Below are positions 10,901 through 21,934 of a stretch of 64,000 nucleotides of DNA, piece after piece. Every line of letters starts with the position of its first letter. The first letter of the stretch is position 1. The position numbers and the translations under genes are program-made. This stretch comes from Pagrus major (Eukaryota; Chordata; Actinopteri; Spariformes; Sparidae), in contig NC_133223.1 of NCBI RefSeq assembly GCF_040436345.1, forward strand, positions 23,819,410-23,883,409, given 5' to 3'. The notes beneath the pieces were generated by a model, which was given only the letters and a program-made list of their open reading frames with translations, searched no databases and was not told where the DNA came from.

Positions 10901-13900
10901 CATCAGGAATGGATTATTTTTCATATACAATAACTGTACACTGTTTGTGTGAACACTTCTCAGTATAGTTTTGCAAAATGCTTTAAGAAAAGATAAAAAT
11001 AAATTGATTTGGAATACATCTGCCAAATGTTTGAAATTCTTGGAGGGATCATTAAATACAAACAACTGACCGTGGTTATTGACACGTCCGTTTCCACTGT
11101 GGATTGGGGCTCCTGTTCTGTGTTGTCATTAAGCTCATCGGATACTGAGGATTCAGGAAGTTGCCGTTTCTCGCTGTCAGGCGTTTTGTATTTGAGAGAG
11201 TAACTGTGAAACAATTCTACTGGACAATCGAATAGCTCTAAACGTGGACCATCAAGTTCAGGATCAGCTTCAACAGCGGGAACAGTAGCTGGAGGCTCAG
11301 TAAGAGGACCTTCACAAAGCTTGGAACTAATCTGTATTTGAGAATCCTCTTGGGTTTGTGCACCATCACTGCTACTACAGACCATGTCAGTATGTTCCTC
11401 AAGTCCATTTTCCTGTTGAAGTTCATTCTCTAGGTGAGGCATATCTGGCTTTTTGTCCTCCATGTCAGTTATCATTCGTTCAAGCTGGTTCTCAATCTGT
11501 TCCCTCTCCTGTTTAAGTTCATTTTCCAGGTGAGGCATATCTGCCCTTTTGTCCTCCGTGTCAGTTATCATCTGCTCAAGTTGGTTCTCCATCTGTTTCC
11601 TCTCTTGTTTAAGTTCATTCTCCAGGTGAGGCATATCCTGCTTTCTGTCCTCTGTGTCAGTTATCTCCTCAAGACCAAAGTCCTCCACTGGAAGAGGTAT
11701 TTCATTGTCAGGATAGGAGAGATCCAGTTTCAGTGAAGCCTTCCGTCCCTGTTTTGTCCCCTTAACTTTGACCTTCTTCTCTTTGTGTGTGGGCACCAGC
11801 TCCAGCCTCGGAATACCCTGCAACCATCTTTTCTTCTGACCTTTTCTTTTCAGAATTTGGCTCTTCACACATCTAGACAGGTATTCTCTCTTTCGGGTTA
11901 GAGGGGGCTTTACAGGAGCAGGTTTTTCCACCTTGGTGTGATTGCGTCTTAGTGAATACACAGGCTTATTGCCCAAAGAGGTGGATTTGACATTGAATAT
12001 GATCTCTGGATCATCACCAACGTCCACCTCATCATCAGACTTCGATTGTTTTCTCCTTCCCAACCGTCTCCTCCATTTTCTCCTCCTCAGAAGAGCATTA
12101 TTTGAAGAGGCAACACACTTTTCTGTCGCTCCATCCACAGGCTTCTCTTTAAGAAGGTCTTGCTTCTCAAATGTAACTTCAGTGTACTTGCAGGAATTGC
12201 AACCTTGTGTGCATGAGTCATTTACACAATTATCTATGAACAGCTCTTTACTGTATTCCTTCTCCTCTTCCTCCCTCATCTCACTGAGAACAGCAGCCTT
12301 CATGACCTGGTCACTAATCAACTCCAAGCAATGGGTCCTGAGGGTCAGAAGGTTCCAAAACTCAGGGTCAAAACACAGGCGCTCTTTGAGCATCTGGAAA
12401 ACAAAGATGTACAAAAAATGTTCATAATGTTAATCTATCATTAAAGCATCAATTATATTCCCCTCTTCACCCCTTCCAACCTGCAAAATATGGAAGCGAA
12501 CACTGGTCCGGACAGGGCTGTTGTGGGGATGCGGCTCCTGGTCAGGATGCATGTAAAGCAAGCAGACAGTTCGGTAAGCTTCCAGGCTGCGTTCCTGACA
12601 GAAGACCAGCAGGGCACACGCTCGACAGATCTCCAGGTCGTGAGGAAGCAGGAAGGCGATGGTCTTGCAAACCAGGGACCGGGCCCCACTGTCAGCCTGC
12701 ATGTCGCACAGCTGCAAGGCCCTGGCACAAAGCTCCACACAGACATGGACTCCTTCACCCCCCAGCTGTCGGAAACAAGCACACTAGTGATTAAGACAAG
12801 GCGAAATGGTAGATAAGAGAATCAAATGAATAGGACTAAGATTCTGGATGCCTCTGTGAATAAAATATCTTCTACAACTACAGAGCAGCTTCTTTCCTCA
12901 GACTGAGACTCTTCAATTCATTCTCAGCACTCTGCCTTGAAAAGTAGTTTTAATTTTATTACTAAACCAACCCAGATATGTTGAAATCCAAACGGGTTAG
13001 ACATAAATAACTAACATTATTACATAGAAAATGCCAATTTTCTCACTGATGGTCTTGTTTGTTTATGTAGGTCATATAGAGGCATCAACATTAAATTGAG
13101 ATAACCAATTAAAAGTTCCTTTTAGTACATTTAACATAAGGGAAATATATATTTAGCAACATTTAGAAACAATAGTCTGACATCAAACTGCAACCATGTG
13201 CATCCGCGAGAGTGAAGGATATTTTGATCTGACAAATATCTTCCTAATGTATACATGAGGTGTGGGTAAAATCCATGTCAGATTGCAGTGTTGTCAGTTT
13301 GTTCACACGTTTTAGCTAAAAACAATGTGCAGAATATGCAGTTAATTATCTTTTGTCCTGTGGAACACAACGTGGAAAAAGATTATGCTTGTGTTGTCAT
13401 TCGCACCTCTGTGGTGACCAGTTTGATGAAGGGGAAAATGGCTCTGACGTTGGTAGAGGAGGAAGCCAACTGCAAGCATTCAGCCAAAAAGCCTTGTCTG
13501 GAGGGATGGGCCCGAAGATGCAGCCTGCTCCAGATGAACACCAAGTCCCTGCAGGAGGCAGCAGATGCCAGGTCAAAGACATCTAGCTCAATTATATGGT
13601 ATGGTAATTAAGCAACAACTCCTAAACTCCTAAATTAAACAGACAAGATACTGAACCAAAAAAAAAAAAGAAAAATCAATCGATGTATCCTGACTACAAG
13701 ATACATCCTACACATATTGAGCAAACACTTGCTTATTTACAGAATCTTAAAGTAACATCAACTATGAACTCTGAGAGGGAGTGTCCAGTGAAGTATTAGT
13801 GTAACAACCATGTCTGAAGGTCATTCTTACCAGATGTAGTACATGTCTCCGTTGTGTAGCTGCTGAGTGAGGAAAGCTTTACACAGCGACAGCAGAAGCT

Positions 13901-16900
13901 CATCTTTTTCAACGCTCTCTGTGTTGCAGATAATCTCCACTGCATCACGGCCATCTATTTCTGCCATCTGAGGAAGAAGATATGTAGAAGCAAAGATATT
14001 CATAAAAACATTTTAAAAAATCACCAAATGCAGTGTAAACCGAAAATATCCCAAAATGCATTATAATCAACAAGTGATACCATCTTTAAAATCCTTATTA
14101 CCCTCTGTTTTGCCTCTCTTACCTGCTTGTGAAGGTTTTCATGCAGTGAGGCCTTGTAGAGGCAGGTCAGGTAAGCCTGATGGAAGTACAGATGCTTTCC
14201 AGCCTCGCCATTCTCCAGGCAGCTTTTAGCCAGGGCTTTGGCCTCTTGTATTCGTTCACAGGCCTGCAGGTAGCGAACCCGCAGCTCAAAGAATATGGGC
14301 AACTCTGAGCTTAAGTAGTCCTCAACTGCAATAGAAGGAAATTAAATGTGTTATTGTGTAAGATACAGGGCTAGGGTTACGTTAACTAGAGTAACTGTGA
14401 TGTTGGGGTCATTCAAATTCTTTACCGATATGATTTAGGCATAACATAAACATTTTTAAAAAACAGCATACAATCTGCTACTTGTTTGAGTTTTCAGCTC
14501 AGCATTTGAGAGATTTTACTGTAGATTTTGCCAAATACTACGGCTGTACTTCATAACTTTGACATTCAAAGTCTAAATTGACATACACATGCGCAGCCTT
14601 TTAGATTTTTTTGCATGTCTATTCATTCAGCTGCAGTTAGGCTACACTATTGTTACTGGTATTATACTATTTGTAGAGTTAGAATCCAGTGGTGATTGTG
14701 TGGTCATTCCCGATCCATGCAATCCAAAAATTTCCAGTAAGTCTTTCTATCTGATGAACTACTCTGCTTTAAGCCATAATTGTTGGTGTTTGGCCGTTAA
14801 AAAACAACATTTTTACTGCAGTTGATAAACCTGCTCTTCACACAATGAGGCGACCCGTATTATTACAAGCCAAATTTGGGTAACACAGCTTCAGTGATCA
14901 CTGAAAGGTTTTTAGGTAAAGGTCACAAAAAAAAAAAAAAAAAAAAAAGAAAGGAAAAATCCCTGGAAAGCAGCAGCAGCAGCTCAGCACCACTTGACAG
15001 TGCGACAGTGATCAGTGTATGACTGACAGAAAGGAGAGACCAGAACACAACCGGTCACTCTCCTTCAAGGCAATGTTCTCTGTGTGTATGCCATACCAGC
15101 TGTTAAAGATTGCCATGAGCCTACCCTGTTTTGGTGGCAAGTCTGCCTCCTTCAGGATTCCTTGTAGCACTGGATTCTCCCACGGTCCTCCTGCTTTGAT
15201 GATCTGCTTCACATGCTGAAGGTAGATGTTCCTGTGTCGCAGGAGCTGAGAGTGACACTCCTGTAAAGAATTTACAGAAATTTGTCATGAGATAACCAAT
15301 CACATCAATGGCTTTCAAGTTAAACTGGTTCATGGTTACCAACTAAAACAATAGAAATTACAACAAAGAGAGTAGCAGTAGGAAAAATGGGGTGAGACTG
15401 GCTGTGTTGTAGTGGTTTCAGCTAGGTGGTGTCTTATGAAAGTGTGTCGTGTCAATAGGAGAACTAAGGATTGAGGCAGTGTGGCAGTTGTTGTCACCTG
15501 AAAGGAATCTAGGATGTCTTTTAAAGGCTTTTCCACAAATTCTTCTTTGCTAAAAAACAGCATCAGCTCAAAGAAGCTCCTGCAAGACAATGAGAAGAAC
15601 ATTAGTTTGCCGAAAAACATCTTGCAGAAACTACGACAACATATTTAGAATATTTGGCTCCCATATTTCCCTTAACAAGAAGCACTCAAGGCTGTCATGT
15701 TCAGTGCCATATGTGGTTTGGTGTTTTGTTACATATATTCGAGGTGAAGGGTAATAATTCCTCAATAAAACTCACACTTTCAGGTTTATATGCCCATTGA
15801 ATCATAGACAAACTGGTGACGAAGGCTCGCCTCGACACCAACTTTTTATTTTCGCACTGAACCAAGCAGCGGCAGCATAAAGCTGCTCCAGTGTGTCATT
15901 TAGTGATGGTACACATCATAACATTGAGTTCTGTGTGGGTTTTTTTAGTTTGTTTCTATCCAGTTTCCACCTGTAAACCTAATGCCTCTTTTGGTTCTGC
16001 AACACCAGCATGCTGTATTAAATGACACACTGGAGTGGCTTTATGACAGCACTATTTGGTTCATTTTTAAAAGGGAGCGTAGAGGCAAGCCTTCGTTGCA
16101 GCGTTATTGTAAAATCTCTGTCTGAAAAGGGGTAGAGTTACAACAAAAAATCTATGCTATGTTACAGCCAATCAGGGATTTTAGCCAACTAGTTATTAAA
16201 TGCACTTACTTTTGTAGTCAAAATGCTAACAAGTGCTGGTCAACATCGGAAACACCAACACTGGCAGCTAATGGTTTTATGCTGAAGTTGCCACATCATG
16301 CTTTCTGCTAACAGGTACCAAAATAAGAGCGGCAAATATAGTATGCCTGTTCATCAACAACAAACAAGAACAATTCAATTTCCAAGGAACAAACTACTTA
16401 CAAGGCCAGACTGCTGAGAACGTAGTGGACATGCTGACAGTCATCAGGGAAAGCAGCAGTGGCTTTGGTGAAACTGCAAAGTGCAGTCCACAGCACCTTC
16501 AGCTGAGGGAGAGGGACTTGCCAGTGCCCCGTGTACTCCTCAACCAGCTGTGAGGGAAGGACACAAACATGTAGCACACCAACATACATATCAGGATCGG
16601 GCAATTTCATCACAATAGTAGTTAATCTTATATAATCTTAGAACCAATCACTATTCTGTTAAGAAATAGGCTCAACACAATCCTTTGTTTAATCTCCCAA
16701 TTACTCATCTCATTAAAAGAATTCAGCAAATTCACACATTGTTTGTGTGCTTGAGCATGTCACAGATGTTACTTGTAATTACAGAGGAGTGGGGGTTTTA
16801 AGAGGAGGCCATATCTGCAGTAAACAAAGATGGGACTTAAATTGCATTTAATCACGTTAACACCATGTGCCTGAAGTGAAGAGCTTTTTAAATAAACTCT

Positions 16901-17706
16901 GGTGGGATATACATGATCTACCAATGTTCGGTCTAACATCCCCAACAGAGACCTTTAAGAAACGATTAGGGTTATCAATAAATATTATAAGACTGTATTA
17001 ACACTAAAGCATGATTACAAAAAGCATCACATACAATGAGTTCGCGGTCTTGTGGCCTTAAGTAAGTTCACCTTGCAGTGTTTAAACTAACGTTACTATT
17101 AATTATGATTGCTAAAAATCAAGTTTCCCATCAGTGGCTACAGTTAAATCTTTACGTATTTACCTAACCTGGTAATTTATCTCAACTACTGGCCTTTGAG
17201 AACAGGCTATGCAGTGTTTTCATGGCAGGCTACTAATAATAGCTGGTAACGTTAGTTTGGCGAAACACAGCAACCACATACCGTTAGCTTAGCTTGGCTG
17301 TCTAGCTATAAAGCTAAGCATTATCAAACGTCAGTCAGATATCCTGAAAACACAGTGAACGTTACTAAACGAAATACTTGCGTAGGAAAACAGTATATAT
17401 CCACCTCCATTTCGTTAACCCTTTCTGTTATGTTTCTGACGGGCTGCATGCCATGGTCTTAGCTACACAGCTAAATAAATAGAGCTAATCTGGAGGCTAA
17501 TGTTAGCTAGCGGAGCTAGTAGCCTTAGCAATAAACAGACACCCACGAGTATACCGAGTAGAAAATGGGGTCTAACGTACCTCACAAAACTCAGAGCAAT
17601 AGCTTTTGCTCCTCAGAGACGACTCGTCGCTGCAGTGTGTTTTGCACAATGTTTCCAGAGCTAATTCAAGCCCGTCTGTTTCCAAATCACTCTCGCTGTC
17701 CGCCAT
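7987..17706 (-). CDS. znf654: Zinc finger protein 654 orthologue, 12 exons
   Basis: Coding exons in gene order: 17706-17581, 16547-16402, 15579-15498, 15260-15125, 14325-14123, 13967-13831, 13548-13407, 12765-12481, 12393-11071, 10857-10067, 9221-8089 and a terminal 7991-7987. All junctions are AG/GT and the phases agree throughout, giving about 1,502 residues. Residues 43-445 match the N-terminal helical region of ZNF654/ZNF292/RLF (YTGHWQVPLPQL, GGPWENPVLQ, FFELRVRYLQACERI, HNGDMYYIW, ERSLEAYRTV, CFDPEFWN). Exon 9 is basic/acidic and low in complexity, with a 32-residue tandem repeat. Exons 10-11 hold six C2H2 fingers, and residues 1468-1490 form a C2HC finger. The tail FGFDSDDES matches the ZNF654 C terminus as I recall it. 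The start at 17706 (MADSESD) resembles the mammalian start; two in-frame ATGs lie upstream (17760, 17790). If the exon-11 donor is skipped, the frame runs on to TAA at 8081-8083 and ends DESK. The product is probably nuclear and DNA-binding; its targets are unknown. Confidence 0.94.
8742..8856 (-). repeat. znf654: In-frame 24-residue duplication in znf654 exon 11
   Basis: Two adjacent blocks with a period of 72 bases (24 codons) encode DHVEASNLEDFNEI and DHVDGSDLEDFNKI, each followed by a QPC motif. The DNA copies are nearly identical over about 45 bases; the shared TCAACATGATC starts at 8769 and again at 8841 on the + strand. The duplication lies in the acidic linker between the finger cluster and the C-terminal finger, so it probably changes linker length only. 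Confidence 0.75.
9001..10788 (-). other. znf654: znf654 C2H2 finger cluster (parts of exons 10 and 11)
   Basis: Six fingers by protein position: C884/C887/H899/H903, C911/C914/H927/H931, C1077/C1082/H1096/H1101, C1119/C1122/H1135/H1139, C1147/C1152/H1165/H1169 and C1176/C1181/H1194/H1198. Fingers 3, 5 and 6 have the wide C-X4-C spacing seen in this family. Finger 4 is split by intron 10 (10066-9222): its two cysteines are in exon 10 and its two histidines in exon 11, so correct splicing is needed to build it. An acidic and basic linker of about 145 residues separates fingers 2 and 3. Confidence 0.85.
11377..11664 (-). repeat. znf654: Coding minisatellite: 96-bp (32-residue) repeat, three copies
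   Basis: In gene order the copies are 11664-11569, 11568-11473 and 11472-11377. Each begins ITD(T/M)EDKK and contains DMPHLENEL(K/Q)QE, then ENQLE. The first two copies are nearly identical in DNA, while the third degenerates after ENELQQEN. The period is exactly 96 bases, so copy-number change keeps the frame. The heptad-like E/Q/L spacing suggests a helical or coiled-coil segment at residues of about 663-758. Confidence 0.9.
14927..14948 (+). repeat. A(22) homopolymer in znf654 intron 4
   Basis: Twenty-two uninterrupted A residues on the + strand, followed by GAAAGG. No SINE body is evident just upstream, so I call it only a homopolymer tract. Confidence 0.9.
15819..16097. mobile_element. 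Fold-back MITE in znf654 intron 2
   Basis: The ends form inverted repeats: CGAAGGCTCGCCTC at the left, and GAGGCAAGCCTTCG at the right, which is its reverse complement with one change. The arms extend to about 85-90 bases each (15819-15905 and 16017-16097) with scattered mismatches and include the shared CTCCAGTGTGTCATTTA block. There is no coding potential. The size and structure fit a non-autonomous DNA transposon. Confidence 0.7.
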
Positions 17707-20700
17707 ACTGTCTGCTGTATCCAGCGCATAGTCAATGTTGCCAGGTTTGTTAGGCAGCATCCCTCCTATCCCCCACCGCAAGACTACCAACCTGGCAACC
17801 CTGTAATTATAAACGTACTAATAAAGTTTTTATTTGAATTATGAACAATGTACAAAAAATAATCAACTCCAACCACTTTAAATGATTATTAAAGCTTTTA
17901 AAAAAAGGCAGGTTGATTAAAAAAAAAAATTAAAATGGCCAATGGGCCTGTGGAGGAGGTGAACGTTATATTGGTTGATGATGATGATTGGTTGACATTC
18001 ATACCTACTTATCTATCGTCCTGTGAAATTATTTTCCCATTCATCGGATGAGTCTTAGATATGAAGGAAAATATTTACCATCAAATTTACAAGCAGGTAT
18101 TTTTGCGTGTTACAGGCTCAGTTTAGCTAAGTTTTATAAACAACAATAATTGTAGTTGAAGTATAAAACCAAAGAAGAGGAGAGATGACTCTTTTACTTT
18201 GTTTTACATATCGCATAGTCAGAACCTATAACTCATATTCCTATGAGTTACAGTGTATAATTGATTCTTCTCAGTTGGGTACATTTTTAATGTAGGCCTA
18301 GCAAAGACACAGAGATCAAAAATCTGATCTTAATTAGACAACAATGGTGTCACCTTCAGACAAAATAGCTCCATATTTTAGTATACACCATGTCACTTGG
18401 GGACGTAGTGTTGACAGAGACAAACAGGAGGGTGAGTAGTCATCATCTACTCATACCTCATGCACGTTAGCATTAGCGTGCATGCTGTCTAAAGGGGGTG
18501 CGTCAAGGGATCTTTGGGATCTTGGGGCTTCCAGTGACTTGGATTACGCTGGACAAGCTGTATGAAGCCATTTTATGTTTTTTCGATGGTTGCTTTTTTA
18601 CATTTTGAAAGAAGTCCCCATCTACTTCAGTTGTTTAGGAGAATGCTGCAACGCTCTTTTGCTGTGACAAAATGTCCCCTGACATTCCATCGGCATGAGG
18701 GTGAGTAGATAATGACTGAATTTACATTTTTGGGTGAACTTGTCCTTTAAATTACTGAAAATACTACTTTTAACATCGACATCATAAAAGAGCAAGAGTT
18801 TACCACGCTATCCCTGTATCTTGCAGCTACTTTGTATTGGTGAGGAGGGATTTCTTTACCCCTGAGAATATTAACAGTTCTTTCCAGGGCCAGTCAGCTG
18901 TTCTCCTCACCCTGTTGGAGAAAGAGAAAAGCAGGCCTCGTTTGTGCCTGATGCCTGCACTGATGTTCCCTGGGGAGTGAACATACACATATGCTGCTGC
19001 AGTTGTTTGTGTGCAACTGTGCACAGACAGATTTCCTAACAGATGTCGGCTCAGTGAGTTTGTGAAAGCACTTCACAAGCCTGTGTGGACATTGACGAAG
19101 ACCCTATGCCATTGTAGCCTACAGCATGAGTTTTATTTTTCAAACTCTCTGAGAACTTTTTGAAGAAACGGCACACTTTAGTTTTGGCCATGATTCAAGG
19201 TGCAGGGGCAAAACACTTGCAAACCACTGCTGAGACCCTGGCTCTATTCCTGGCAGTGTTAACTTTGAGGTAGTGGTTTGTTGTCAGCCATGTCGGTGAA
19301 CATGGCTAGCAGGAATCACGAGTGGGAAGATTTCCTCTTTGTTGTTAGCGATGCCCTCTGGTTGTACAGCTTTCCTGCCCAGGATGAAGGAGGGGTGAGG
19401 CGTGAACTTTGACTTTTACAGCCTTTCTTAGAAAAGCTCAGGACGGACAGGTGAAGCTGGAGCAGCTTGCGAAACCGGATGTATAACAGGATGCACTCTG
19501 CTGCGTACATGTCAGTTTTAAGATAGAATGCAGTACAGAGGTGATTTACAGCAGTGATATCCTTTCTTTTTGTGAGTTTATTTTGTTTACTTTTTAGACT
19601 AAGTAAACTCGGACAGGGCTAGCTGGTTAGCATGCTAACTTCAGTAAACATCTCTGCAACACAATACATAGATGTCCTTGACATAATGTCAACACTGTTA
19701 TTTCTTGACATTCTGTTGATAATGTGAGTTCATTTTCGAACGTTTAAAACCAAAATTCTGACCATTTATTAGAAATTGCACCTTTAAATAGACATCAGCA
19801 TTTGGACATCACAGAGGAAAAATAATTTGAATATTTGTATTAATGAAGGCTTACTGCTGGCTTTCGTGGGAGGGCTGGGTAAGATGTGGACACACTGGAA
19901 CAATTCCCTATCACACATAGCAGTAGTAGCTTTGCGAGTTGTGACCCACGATTAAAAACAGGTTGGTGTTCAAGACCTTTGACTCACAACATCCGGAAAG
20001 TGCCAAAATGAAAAAAGAGGATTTTGTTGTGTGTGTGTATCCAATCAGAACTCATTTGCAACTACATACACTCTCACAAACACTCGATAAACTCTATTTT
20101 AAGGCAAATTATATCACTGTTATGGGCAATGTAATATAAAAACAATTCCCCAGTCTAATATAGGTTTTATCCCCTCCCCCTGGAAATTAACTTGAGAACC
20201 AGTAACATATAGTCTAAGCAAACATAGCAAATGAGACAAAGACAACTCACTTCTTCATCATTTTATTACTTTTATTTGTTTGATTGGTGAGGCCAAATGA
20301 ACAAAACCATATTTCCAGATTCATTAACTGCTTTGTTGTAGCTATGAAAGAGGGCGATGCCGTTTGTCACGGCCAACTGGAGAGTCTGCAGTCTTTCTGA
20401 GAGCCACAGGGGGGCGCAATCACATCAGAATATCCTGTCTGTTCACATTCAACAGGCAGCAGACTAAAACATGGGGTTGCAGTATTTCATATCAACATTC
20501 ATTTACACATACAGATGATCAGAGAGTTATCATTTCTGTTGTTCCTGCTACCATCTCTTAATACACATAGGGGAGACATATATACTCATATCACTCACTT
20601 ACCAAATCTTCACCCAGAGACTTATCATTAACTCAGAAGAACATTCATATGTGGACTGTTTATTATTGATTATCAAGACAGTGAGAGACAAAGAAAGCAT

Positions 20701-21934
20701 ACAAATACTGTTCATACTGTCAGATGTATTTAAGTACATGACAAACCTTGTATTATCTCTCTGGTTTACAGTACACCCTCACAGTTGACTCATCCACAAT
20801 ATTTCCATCAACAGTTGCCCCCTTGGAGGCAGTAAAGAAATAGTAGTTCTATTCCTGGTACTTGAGTGGGATTGATGTAATGAGGATTTCTCCACCAGTG
20901 TTTCTCACGTTCATTACATCCTAATGCTGGCCATGACGTGGGAGTGAGATGGGATGGGGTGTTTAATGGCTCCAGGATAGATTTCTTAAGTGATAACTGT
21001 GAGGAACATAAAAGGTTGTGCAAAAACATCATTTAAAGTGGCAGTGTGGTAAAGAACTTGAAACCCTAATACTTTAAACCGTCTCTAAATGTTGACCTTT
21101 AGACGTCAAAGTTGTAACAAGCTCAATTTTTATATTGGTCCCCAAGTATTTTCTCATACTTCAGAATGTGTAATTAATGGTATGATTTGGTCCTGGATCA
21201 TAACATGTGTTAAGGTTGGTGAGATTTATGAAATGCCAATTCTCTGCTTTCGGATTGTCAAATGAATGAAGTATCATAACCTGACAAGAAGCTTATGTTA
21301 TTTCACATTTGTTGGAATGTTTTATGTGGCTGAATACAAATCGCACCCAACAACTATTTCTTTTCACAATCACTGCAGTCGTCAATCAGATGTCATGTCA
21401 TGTCATGGCCACAGAAAGTCCCAACTTGCAATGCTGTGGTATTTTACACGTGTTCTGTATTTCAGCCAGCAGCTTGAACTAGATAGAAGGGAGGTCATTA
21501 GATGGAACAGACATAATGGTCAGCTATTTCAAGACCTTTTTAAATGGGGCTGATCACTAATGCACAGAACCCAGACCTCAAAAAGGTCAGCGATGGCCCA
21601 TTTTCTAAAAACCAACATGTCAGTGTCCCTTCAAACACACCAATTAACATCAAGGAAATCTCAGGCTGTTCTATTAATAGCAGGACTTGGATTTCAATGT
21701 GGAACTTTGCCGCAGAGCTCATCGCTGAGCTGGTGCCATTTAGGCTGTTGGAGTGCCTGATGGAGTGGCTGAAAAATGAGTCTCAATCCTTTTCCTCTTG
21801 AGATTATTCTCTCTCGGTCACACTGAGTTAGTATTTAGTCAGTAGACTCTGACCTCCAGCCTTGAGTTTGTTCCCTCCTGGTTACATTTGTATGTGTGAC
21901 AGAATATGGGTTTGATCATGCATAACTGTAACCA
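17707..21934. other. Interval between znf654 and htr1f
   Basis: It holds the znf654 5' flank and promoter (no clear TATA seen), one hAT-like repeat (18438-18751) and otherwise unassigned sequence. In human the intronless CGGBP1 gene lies between these two neighbours; no comparable open frame of about 167 residues is present here on either strand. The longest frames, about 95 codons, have no recognisable features. TTTATT motifs downstream of the htr1f stop (for example within 20260-20275) could act as its poly(A) signal, but none can be chosen. Confidence 0.4.
18438..18751. mobile_element. hAT-like MITE with eroded left terminus
   Basis: The right end (18694-18751) reads GGGTGAGTAGATAATGAC, then CATTTTTGGGTGAACTTGTCC and TTTAA, a terminal sequence seen in very many teleost repeats. 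The left part has the matching inverted block TCATCTACTCATACCTCATG near 18442. The outer left terminus is missing or diverged. No coding capacity is present. Confidence 0.6.

Noticed and set aside
11942..12427. 161-codon + strand frame
   Set aside because: Antisense shadow of znf654 exon 9.
17707..21934. A CGGBP1 orthologue expected from human order
   Set aside because: No frame of suitable length or character on either strand.
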